In this document: positions 56,312 through 64,000 of the stretch, in pieces
How the letters are laid out: every line of letters begins with the position of its first letter
Numbering within the stretch: position 1 is the first letter of the stretch
Source: CAVQTK01 sp963716455
Lineage (GTDB): Bacteria; Pseudomonadota; Gammaproteobacteria; Coxiellales; Coxiellaceae
NCBI GenBank assembly: GCA_963716455.1
Contig: CAVQTK010000018.1
Location: 1 to 64,000, forward strand
Reading direction: 5' to 3'
DNA length: 64,000 nucleotides
Translations under genes and position numbers: made by a program
The notes under the pieces: generated by a model
The model's database searches: none
Seen by the model: only the letters and a program-made list of their open reading frames with translations
What the model was told of the DNA's origin: nothing

Positions 56312-58559
56312 CTAGTGAGTAAATTGCCTGTTTTTATATCCATTATCATACTCAGCTTTTGCTTTGGTGGCAGCATTCCATATTGCTACATGAACAGGTG
56401 CGGGCCCTCCTAGAGTGTGCCCCTGCAACTCAGCAATGACGGAACTTCACTGCATTCTCGACGTTCTGCCTTATATTTATCGGCCAAATCCTTAGAGTTT
56501 TCTATTACATCTTCTTCGTAATTGTGGCGTTCGCACATAAAAATAGGCGCACCTACTGCTAATATCAAACATAGTTTTTCCAAAGCGACTTGCTCTATCC
56601 CCGTGTTAAAAAGATATTGGCCTCGGGTGAAACCGACTCCCAAATTACTGTGAGTAAATCTTTCAACACTGTTTAAGGTGGCATTGAATAAGACAAATGC
56701 ACGCATAAACATAGAACCGAACACTATAGTGCTGGCAAAACAATTACTTTGTTGCTCTGGTATACTAGCTTTTATTGCAGTAGTGGCTACCAATGATTTA
56801 TAAGAAGCATAATTTCCCGTTAAAAATAGGACAGTAGCTAAAGTTGCACCCGCAATAGGTTGGCCCCTTAAAGCTAATAATCCACCTAAGCCTCCTGCAA
56901 AAAAAGCGTTTGGTAAAACGACTTTGGTAATCACTTCACCTTTGCCGAGGGATTTTTTAGCAGCAATTAAATCTTTCTCCTCTAAATCGTCAATGTCCCC
57001 ACTGGAATATTTTTGCACTACAGGATAGTAATCGATTAAAAATAGTGGCGCCAAATACCGAAATAGCACTAGTTAACATGAGAGGATTTTTGATTTGATT
57101 AAAATTCCACATGATAATAGTCTTCTATTTGATCGTTGAGCATGGAAACAGTAAATAGGCCTAAGAAAGAACGATAAGCGGCAGTAATCAAAAATACTCT
57201 AGCTATATCGATAGGGATCGGCGCTCTTGTTTTAGAGTTTCCCATACTGCTACCTAAATTACCATGACAAATTTCTTGTATTAGCTTCCCAGTCCCTTTG
57301 ACTGTGTCCACCGCGCAATTAGCCAAAAATTCAAGATGGGGTTTGATGCGGCGTTCTAATAGAAATTTGTAATAGTAGCGTCCTAAAATGGTCAACCCGA
57401 CTGCTCCAATTGCAGCAAAAGCTCTCGAGGCGATAGATGGATTTGACCAATCAATGATAGCAATACCATCGGACGAGCTTAGGAATAGATTATTTAATTC
57501 AAATAAAGTATGAGCTACTACCAAAGACAATACTCTAGAAGAACGGGTTAAACAGCCTTCTTTTGCAAGCTTGTCTTTCATATTGAGTTTCTAATTTATC
57601 ATTCAAATTATCTGGTAAACCAGGCACATTTTGTATTCTTAATCTATCAAGAGGATCCAAGGTATAAATTTTATTATTTGCAATTAAATAATTTTTTGCT
57701 TTTGAATTGGTGGTTTTTCTCTTCTTAACTTGGCTCTAATTTCTTTCGAGCTTAGCTTTTCATCGACAATTTCAACTGCAGGTGGTAAGGGTTTACCCAA
57801 AGAAGTAATTTTTTGACAAAATCCTTCAGTAGATTTTTCATCCCATTCACTTTCAAAAGCGTGACGTTGATTGGGGCCATTAATTCCAAAAAAGTCAACG
57901 CCAGCATTAAAAGCTAAAGTGGTTAATATAGCACTTATATAAATTAAATTTTGTGCAACCGCATTTTGTACTTCAGTAAGACTATCCTTTCCGGTGGTGG
58001 GATCAATTGCTGGAGTCATTATTGTCCAATCAATTAAGAAACTCCCCATACCTTTAGCGGCGCCTATAATAAAGAAATATTGAAAAATGCCTTCCCCAAC
58101 TAATGAAAAATAAGGTATTCGGGTGTATATCCAGCGTGGTAGGCGGCTAATATCATAGGATGAGCGGGAAGATTGCTGAACTGAAGATACTTTTATTTCA
58201 TCTTTTTCTTCTTCATATTGGTTTTCTAATTCATTATCATTTCGAATTTGCCCTGTGCTGCTCAGCTCCAAATCGCTATGGTTGTTGGAAGTAACTTGGG
58301 TATAAGGTTTAGGTCTTAAACTCGGTATTAATAAACTAAAGAAATTAACTACTACGCTAGTACAAGTTTTAGATGGAACTTGCTTTTGTTCTTCCTCATC
58401 TTCTTCACTATTTTTGATTTTAGAATCTTCCAAATCAATTGCATCTGTTTCAATGAAGGGCGAGGCGCCACCAAATCTTGTTGCTCTTGAGGAAAGAGGG
58501 ACAGTTTCGTCTAAATTAATTCTTGTTGGTTGTTGGGGATCAACTTTTATCTTTTTCAT
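56312..58559 (-). pseudogene. Multi-pass membrane protein paralog B, broken by frameshifts
   Basis: The largest piece (58559-57684, 291 residues) holds a charged N-terminus (INLDETVPLSSRATR, then acidic), RLPRWIYTRIPYFSLVGEGI and hydrophobic helices. Frame changes near 57735, 57590, 57085 and 56415 join it to pieces at 57581-57099 (FLSSSDGIAIIDWSNPSIAS, ERRIKPHLEFLANCAVDTVK), 57069-56410 (GGLGGLLALRGQPIAGATLA) and a tail ending AEYDNGYKNRQFTH at 56312. The protein would be about 745 residues with several membrane segments. It is less decayed than paralog A. No family was recognised. Confidence 0.82.
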
Positions 58560-58614
58560 AGCTACCTCACATTTTTACCTTTTTTATTTATATATTTTTT
58601 GACCAGTTTCTATG

Positions 58615-58644
58615 AGTGTATTCTAAGTACTCTTCTAATGTCAA
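58615..58644 (-). promoter_or_regulatory. Promoter of paralog B
   Basis: Reading leftward, a perfect TTGACA (58644-58639) and TACACT (58620-58615) are 18 bases apart, 56 bases before the start codon, as in paralog A. Confidence 0.65.
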
Positions 58645-58719
58645 GAAAAAAGTCATTTTTTATGCTTTTTTAAGGGATTTTTTGTATTTTTAATTAAAAT
58701 TTAAGGTTTGGTAAGAAGT

Positions 58720-59082
58720 CTATTTTATGAAATGAATTGAAGTGAATAATAAAGCTAGAAAAATAACTGCACTGATTGTTAGAAACTTATAATCTTTTTG
58801 CTTTCCAAATAACCAAATTAATAATCCTACCCGCAGTATTTGCACAATTACCAAAATAAAAATTCCACCTTGCATCACAGCAGTCGCTATTGAGCCTCGA
58901 TGAGCCATAAATAGTCCTTGTAGGGATCGTAGACTGGTAGGTTCATTATGAAAAAAATGAAAGGAAATTTTATCGTTACTATGATGGAGCAAATAAAAGA
59001 TTTCGCCGCTACAAACCAACCCTATTGAGAGTAAAACGCCTATTAATAAAAAGCGTGCAATGAATAATTGAATTTGCTCCAT
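58720..59082 (-). CDS. DUF1634 family membrane protein
   Basis: 120 residues with three hydrophobic segments (RFLLIGVLLSIGLVCSGEIF, then GGIFILVIVQILRVGLLIWL and ISAVIFLALLFTSIH) and the family-typical L-x-x-G-LLIL-I-x-x-Q-(I/V)-(L/F)-R-V pattern. DUF1634 genes usually sit beside a TSUP transporter, as here, where it follows by two bases. The role is unknown; an accessory to the transporter is likely. Confidence 0.85.
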   Translation of the reverse strand: MEQIQLFIARFLLIGVLLSIGLVCSGEIFYLLHHSNDKISFHFFHNEPTSLRSLQGLFMAHRGSIATAVMQGGIFILVIVQILRVGLLIWLFGKQKDYKFLTISAVIFLALLFTSIHFIK

Positions 59083-59084
59083 TA

Positions 59085-59948
59085 CTATAATCCTCCGGTG
59101 ATACCTTTATAAATCATCTCTATGGCAACAAAAACAACTAGTAAAGAAAAAATAAATCTCAACAAAGTAGTTGGTAGTAAACGTAATATTTGGGTACCAC
59201 TCACAGCACCAAATAAAACTCCAAGCATTACAGGTGCAGTTAAAACAGGATCAATATATCCTTGAGAAAAATAAAAACCAGCACTAACTGCTGCAGTAAT
59301 GCCAATTATAAAATTACTGGTGGCGGTTGAGACTTTATAGGGAAGGCCCATAACTTGATCCATGGCCAGCACTTTTAATGCCCCAGAACCAATTCCTAAT
59401 AGACTTGAAAGAGCTCCAGCCAATGTCATAATACTTAACGCTTGTGGCACACGTTGTACGCTGTAAGATTTTGGACCTTGAAGAGTAGGGTAATGACTTG
59501 TTAAATTCAGCTTTTCAGCCCAAAGGTGCGATAAGGGTGAAATGGCATGGCTTTCCTGACGAAGAGCCGCAAAATAAGCAGAAAATAATAAAACACAGCC
59601 AAAAATAATTGCAATAATGCTGACTGAAAGATGGTTGATTAAAAGCGCTCCACCTACAGCTCCTATGACTGCCCCTATTTCTAAAAACATGCCGATGCGT
59701 AAATTCGTGTAACCTTCTTTTAAAAAGGCAATAGCCGCTCCAGAAGAGGTAGCGATAACGGAAATAAGCGAAGCTCCCATAGCGTAATGAATATCAATAT
59801 GGAAAAGCAAAACAAACACTGGGGTTAAAATAATCCCACCACCAAGCCCAGTAAGTGCGCCCAATAGTCCAGCTAGATAAGCAATTCCGAACGCCAATAA
59901 TGAAAACTCTAAAACAGTCAAATATTTTCTCCCTTGTAAATTGTCCAT
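59085..59948 (-). CDS. TSUP (TauE/SafE) family transporter
   Basis: 287 residues with about eight membrane segments. It has the paired glycine-rich motifs of the family: LLGALTGLGGGIILTPVFVL near the start and SSLLGIGSGALKVLAMDQVM in the second half. TSUP proteins export or import small anions such as sulfite, sulfonates or organic acids; the substrate here is not clear. It forms an operon with the DUF1634 gene. Confidence 0.88.
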   Translation of the reverse strand: MDNLQGRKYLTVLEFSLLAFGIAYLAGLLGALTGLGGGIILTPVFVLLFHIDIHYAMGASLISVIATSSGAAIAFLKEGYTNLRIGMFLEIGAVIGAVGGALLINHLSVSIIAIIFGCVLLFSAYFAALRQESHAISPLSHLWAEKLNLTSHYPTLQGPKSYSVQRVPQALSIMTLAGALSSLLGIGSGALKVLAMDQVMGLPYKVSTATSNFIIGITAAVSAGFYFSQGYIDPVLTAPVMLGVLFGAVSGTQILRLLPTTLLRFIFSLLVVFVAIEMIYKGITGGL

Positions 59949-59972
59949 TTGTTTATGTTCTGTTAAAGATTA

Positions 59973-60005
59973 GCGAGGGGTTGCAATGACAATTGTCAAC
60001 AGACC
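59973..60005. repeat. REP-like repeat between the TSUP and membrane-protein genes
   Basis: It contains GCGAGGGGTTGCAATGACA then ATTGTCAACAGACC. The right part matches 51655-51679 and the edge of 20984-21066. Confidence 0.65.
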
Positions 60006-60024
60006 ATATTAAATCTTCAATTAT

Positions 60025-61775
60025 TTAACTTTGAAATTCATGCATTAGTACAGATTCCGAAGATGAAATTTGAGCGTAAGGTGATCGTCTTCTTTTTTGA
60101 GAAAAAGTACCCCATCGATTCTGTACATTTGAAGAAGTGTTAGTAATTTCTTGCTCGATCCTAGCAATTTCGGATTTACGATATGTATAATCTTCTAGGG
60201 TAATTCCAAGAAAAACCTCTACATCTTCTTTTAGTAGATCAAGAGCTTTTATGAATTTTGGCCCTTGTATTTTTTCATACTGTTGAATAATCCGGCTCCA
60301 AAAATCATCTAAAGTAGCACAGTATCTTAGCTTCATCGTTTCCATATTGAATGGCATATTTTTTAATGGCGTCATTCAGAAGACCAAACAAGTTATAAGT
60401 GTTAAAAATTTTAATACCATAATTAGTTATTATGAGAATAAGTTCTTTAATAAAATCCCAATGCTCGTCAAAATGTTCTTTTACCCAATCTGAGTAAACG
60501 ATTTGTTTAGCCATATTTAAACCAGCGGCAGAAGAATAAAAGCCCACATACATACATAATGCCGATAAGAGAATATTAACTTTTGGATAAAAACGCCATG
60601 CAATATTTTTTATTGGTTCAGGGCTGATTAAGTTACCGATAAAGCTTCCCACATTTCTAAGAGAATCACCGCAAAAATAACAAGTTGTTATAGTAAAGGG
60701 AACGAGTGAACTGATACAAAAAATACTTTTAAAAGCAGTTCCACTTTGATCTTTTAAATTCATATCGCTTGCAAAATCATTTGAAGTTTGAACAGTAAAA
60801 CCGATATCACCTACTTCAGTAACGATTCCTGCTAAAACACCTGATAAAAATAAAAATTTTGCGAATTGGTTTTGAAAAAAATTACCCAAAAGACGACGAG
60901 AGGTAGATAAGCAATTTTCAGCAGGTTTTTTTGCTTGGTGCAAAATTTTTTCTTCTAGTGGATCACCAAGTAAATTTTTTAAAATAATTATCAAATTTTT
61001 AGGATCTGTTTGGAGTTGACTATAAATTGTTTTTAACTCTTTTTCTTCTAACCCTAAGATTTTTTCTTGCGCCATTCTCATCCTATTCACTAAACAATTT
61101 CTTAGAAAATCGTAATTACCTTTCAATTGATTTTTTAGTTGCTTAATTCTATCGGCTGGCGAGGGGCAGACTAAAGATTTTGTTCTCTTAACAGCATAAT
61201 AAGGTAAAATTATTGGAGCGCTTAAAAAAATGCGCAATAAATAAATATCCCAAATAAGTCGCATAGAAATTGTGTTAATAGTGCCATTATCTACCGTGGT
61301 AACTAGAAATTTTATAGCACGCAGTGTCCCGGTTTCGTTGCCCGTTTGTAAAGCTGCGGATCCAGAAGGTATGGCCGTGAGCAATGCCGATATTATTACA
61401 AAAGGAGTTTTCATACATTCTTCAGGAACTAGATATTCCATAACCTCTTTTGGAAGGCGCTTGCTGCGTAATGATTGAAAAAAATCAACCGCAACATTAA
61501 AGGTAGTAATAAAATTTGCTAAAAGAGTGCAGGTAAAAGTGGTTAAAATTTCCGTCGTATTTGACGCGCTTAAGATTTGGATAATATAACCACAAAGAAG
61601 AAACTCCTAAGAAAAAAGCAGGTAAATAAACGCCGTCTATTTTTTTCAATTTATGAGGGTCAATCAGGGGGGTATGAAATACTATTTGATGCAATGCATC
61701 ATCTTTTACATCGTCAATTTGATTAAATGATTCAATAGGCATGAATAAAATGTCACCGTCACTACTTTCTCTCAT
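60025..61775 (-). pseudogene. Multi-pass membrane protein C, broken by two frameshifts
   Basis: The ATG at 61775 opens a piece of about 75 conserved-looking codons (MRESSDGDILFMPIESFNQI, then LPAFFLGVSSLWLYYPNL). Near 61560 the frame shifts; the continuing frame (NTTEILTTFTCTLLANFITT) runs through 61441 to 60305, with helices such as FLFLSGVLAGIVTEVGDIGF. Near 60320 it shifts again into ATLDDFWSRIIQQYEKIQGP and a hydrophilic tail ending at 60025. The whole would be about 580 residues. Its layout (soluble N-terminus, several helices, hydrophilic tail) is like paralogs A and B, but I see no clear sequence match. Function unknown. Confidence 0.7.
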
Positions 61776-61860
61776 CGTTATATTCCTAAGGGTAAAGAAA
61801 ACATTTGGGGATCATAGTGTCAATAATTATTGCGGTCAATAGACTACCAGAATGGTTTTG

Positions 61861-63138
61861 TTATTCTTCAACAAAAGAATCAACAATCAATCTGGCTCCT
61901 CGTTGATAGGTTAAATAGGACCAGAGCCAACTTATGCTTACAAAGAATCGGTTTCTAAATCCAATGAGAAAGTAAATATGCACAATACTCCAAAGAATCC
62001 AGGCAAAAAAACCTTTTAGTTGAATAAATCCAAAGTCAGCAATTGCATATTTACGCCCAATTGTTGCCAGAGTACCATAATTCCGATATTTAAAAGGTTT
62101 GATTTTTTTTTGGGATAATTTTCTGGAAATTAAGTTGGCAAGGTAACGGCCTTGTTGTTTTGCTACGGGCGCAATACCAGGCAAAGCTTTTCCCGTTTTT
62201 AAATTGTAACAAATACAAGTATCTCCAATAGCAAAAATATTATTATGCTGTTCTACAGAAAGATCTGGACCTACTCTAATACGTCCATCAGACTCAGAAT
62301 CAACATTTAACCATAGAGCTGCTGGAGAGGCTTGAACTCCAGCGGCCCAGATAATTGTATGAGCTTCTATTTTTTCATTTTCTAAAATAACTTCATTTCC
62401 AATAATATTTAAAACTCTAGTTTTGACAAGTATTTCTACTCCCATTTGATTAAGCGCTTCTCTAGCTGCAAAAGAAAGTTTTTCTGATAAGCCATTTAAA
62501 ATACGATTGCCTGCTTCAATTAAAATAATTTTGGTATTTTGCGGTGAAATATTGCGAAAATCTTTTACTAATGTAAATCGTGTAAGCTCAACCAACGCAC
62601 CTGCAATTTCAACGCCAGTTGGTCCTCCGCCTACTATTACGAAAGTTAAATAAACATTGCGTATATTTAGATCTTTTTCCATTTCTGCCTTTTCAAATGC
62701 GAGCAGAATTTTTTCTCTTAACTTGAGAGCGTCTTTAATGGTTTTAATACCTGGGGCATAATGCTCCCATTTTTTGTGACCAAAGTAACTATGACGTGCT
62801 CCTGTGGCAAGAATTAAGAAATCAAAGGGATAGGTATGGGATGTTTTGGTGATTACCTTTCTTTCTTCTGTGTTGATTCCTATTACTTCATCCATGATGA
62901 CTTGGATATTATTTTGCTTTTTAAAAATGCTGCGTATAGGCCATGCAATGTCTGTTGCAGATAAACCTGCAGTTGCTACTTGATAAAGAAGAGGCTGAAA
63001 TAGATGATAATTGCGACGATCAATTAAAGTAATATGGACGTGGCTATGTTTCAAATTTTTAGCAAGCGAAACCCCACCGAAACCGGCGCCAATGATAACA
63101 ATATGGCAAATTTTTTTATGATTTATGTCATTCAGCAA
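61861..63138 (-). CDS. ndh: Type II NADH dehydrogenase (NDH-2)
   Basis: 425 residues. FAD-binding IVIIGAGFGGVSLAKNL is at the start, the NADH-binding site VIVGGGPTGVEIAGALVELT is in the middle, and the second FAD contact NNIFAIGDTCICY is later, followed by a C-terminal amphipathic and hydrophobic part (FFAWILWSIVHIYFLIGF) for membrane attachment. It oxidises NADH and reduces quinone without pumping protons. The start is probably the TTG at 63138 with AGAGG eight bases upstream; it overlaps the ohr end by 11 bases, so the two are coupled. Confidence 0.9.
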   Translation of the reverse strand: MLNDINHKKICHIVIIGAGFGGVSLAKNLKHSHVHITLIDRRNYHLFQPLLYQVATAGLSATDIAWPIRSIFKKQNNIQVIMDEVIGINTEERKVITKTSHTYPFDFLILATGARHSYFGHKKWEHYAPGIKTIKDALKLREKILLAFEKAEMEKDLNIRNVYLTFVIVGGGPTGVEIAGALVELTRFTLVKDFRNISPQNTKIILIEAGNRILNGLSEKLSFAAREALNQMGVEILVKTRVLNIIGNEVILENEKIEAHTIIWAAGVQASPAALWLNVDSESDGRIRVGPDLSVEQHNNIFAIGDTCICYNLKTGKALPGIAPVAKQQGRYLANLISRKLSQKKIKPFKYRNYGTLATIGRKYAIADFGFIQLKGFFAWILWSIVHIYFLIGFRNRFFVSISWLWSYLTYQRGARLIVDSFVEE

Positions 63139-63541
63139 TAAGTTTTACCTCTACATTATTACGTATGGCTTGAGAATAAGGACAGATCTGATGAGCTTGT
63201 TGCATAAGTTCCAACGTATCATGTTGTGAATAGCCTTCTATTTTACCATGTAATTCAACTGATAAAATAAATTTTTCATCTTGGGTTTGATTAAGAGCAA
63301 CCCGGGCTGTAATACTCGTATTTTTAACTGATTTCCCATTTTTATGGGCTGCAAGACGTAATGCGCTTTCAAAACAGGCAGCATATCCCCCGGCAAAAAG
63401 TTGTTCCGGATTGGTTCCGTTACCAGGGCCATTCATTTCTTTTGGCTTATTTAGGATTAAATCTAAAATCCCATCTGCAGAGTGAATTTTCCCTTCCCGC
63501 CCTCCTTTTGCTGTTACTTCCGCTGTGTAAAGAACTTTCAT
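63128..63541 (-). CDS. Organic hydroperoxide resistance protein (Ohr/OsmC)
   Basis: 137 residues with the two catalytic cysteines in FAGGYAACFESALRLAA and MQQAHQICPYSQAIRNNVEV, and the start MKVLYTAEVTAKGGREGKIH typical of Ohr. It reduces organic and lipid hydroperoxides using a dithiol. AGGA precedes the ATG. A TATAAT-like element lies about 20 bases before the start; no OhrR gene or site was seen. Confidence 0.93.
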   Translation of the reverse strand: MKVLYTAEVTAKGGREGKIHSADGILDLILNKPKEMNGPGNGTNPEQLFAGGYAACFESALRLAAHKNGKSVKNTSITARVALNQTQDEKFILSVELHGKIEGYSQHDTLELMQQAHQICPYSQAIRNNVEVKLIAE

Positions 63542-63544
63542 AAT

Positions 63545-64000
63545 TGTCTTCCTTTTTATTATAATAGAGAACTGTTATCTTTGTAGAGGCTGTTATTTGC
63601 CCTCGATTTTATTATTATAGAAGAATAAAGACGATTCGTCCTTTGTGCTATTTGCTAATTATTAAATTCCAATATGACTGGGGGGTGGATTAGATAATTC
63701 TATATGTTGTCTATTATTTCCTGGTTGCTCGGGTTTTCGCTAGATTTATAGCAAAAGAATCCCTATTGCAACTAAAGTTCCAATAACTAGGGTTCCTAAG
63801 CATAGCGGTGTCACCGTCTCCTCCGACTGCAGCAGTTGCTGCTCCCACAGCTCCCGAACCCATTAGAAAAGTGAGAATTGAAGTAAGCTCCAGATACATG
63901 ATATGTGAATCCATTTTTAAAAACGTGTGCTAAGGTTATCCCGTGAACAGTGAAAAAGCTTGCGCCAAATGCCATCATCCAACTTGCCGCCTGAAATGGA
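63545..64000 (-). pseudogene. Degraded coding remnant at the window end, unidentified
   Basis: On the minus strand, from the window edge inward, PFQAASWMMAFGASFFTVHG followed by ITLAHVFKNGFTYHVSGAYF reads as a membrane protein. A frame change near 63820 leads to TPLCLGTLVIGTLVAIGILL. This looks like a decayed integral membrane protein whose start lies beyond the window. I could not name it. Its end is about 63740, and bases 63545-63740 hold nothing I recognise. Confidence 0.4.

Noticed and set aside
63714..63914. 66-codon minus-strand frame with Gly/Ala-rich sequence
   Set aside because: Another frame of the same strand reads as the membrane protein, so this one is a shifted version of the remnant.

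Overview
The window looks like a piece of an AT-rich gamma-proteobacterial chromosome, most likely from an intracellular or recently host-restricted member of the Legionellales (Coxiella/Legionella relatives). The grounds are inference from gene families: a fused aspartokinase/diaminopimelate decarboxylase, a Legionella/Coxiella-type malate dehydrogenase, a CBU_0592-type small membrane protein, an L,D-transpeptidase of the kind seen in enhanced-entry proteins, an ankyrin protein with polyserine tracts that could be a secreted effector, and very heavy pseudogene content. No rRNA, tRNA or CRISPR array was recognised.

Layout. 1-7.2 kb is a gene graveyard: remnants of birA (minus), typA (plus), kup (minus), ppiB (plus) and the decayed 3' end of a large surface-protein gene. 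7.2-13.0 kb holds two divergent genes for large exported proteins built of about 100-residue Ig/cadherin-like modules; the leftward one starts with a domain that looks like an outer-membrane beta-barrel. 13.0-19.7 kb carries a sulfatase-fold phosphoethanolamine-transferase-like membrane protein, trmJ, an OPT transporter, an IscS-like cysteine desulfurase and an IscU-like protein that lacks two of the three expected cysteines. An IS110/IS1111-type transposase follows at 20-21 kb. 21.1-25.9 kb is an electron-transfer flavoprotein block (ETF-QO, etfB, a frameshifted etfA) plus alanine dehydrogenase. 25.9-32.0 kb is a kdpFABC potassium-pump operon whose kdpB is split by a complete insertion sequence with 16-bp inverted repeats and a 9-bp target duplication. 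32.1-38.1 kb has cinA, fdxA, ibaG/bolA, grxD, a small conserved protein and a decayed GltD/PyrK-like flavoprotein. 38.1-43.9 kb holds the ankyrin/polyserine protein and a compact operon of rhodanese, nadA, a 2Fe-2S ferredoxin, a DUF2797 protein and a CBU_0592-like protein. 43.9-53.5 kb has a membrane protein, hemW, an L,D-transpeptidase, cysQ, mdh, lysAC with a homopolymer frameshift, ttcA, a YbaK-type deacylase and a small lipoprotein. 53.6-58.6 kb is a tandem pair of paralogous, frameshifted multi-pass membrane protein genes that still share a promoter. 58.7-63.5 kb has DUF1634 and TSUP transporter genes, a third broken membrane protein, type II NADH dehydrogenase and an Ohr/OsmC peroxidase. 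The last 450 bases are a degraded coding remnant.

Taken together, the intact genes support redox and respiratory electron flow (NDH-2, ETF block, ferredoxins), Fe-S and cofactor supply, tRNA modification and envelope interaction. The broken genes include both potassium importers present (kup and kdpB), biotin ligase, TypA, PpiB, etfA and lysAC. This is the pattern expected of ongoing genome reduction, with a dispersed family of REP-like repeats and two kinds of insertion sequence. Several single-base frameshifts could instead be assembly errors and are marked as such.
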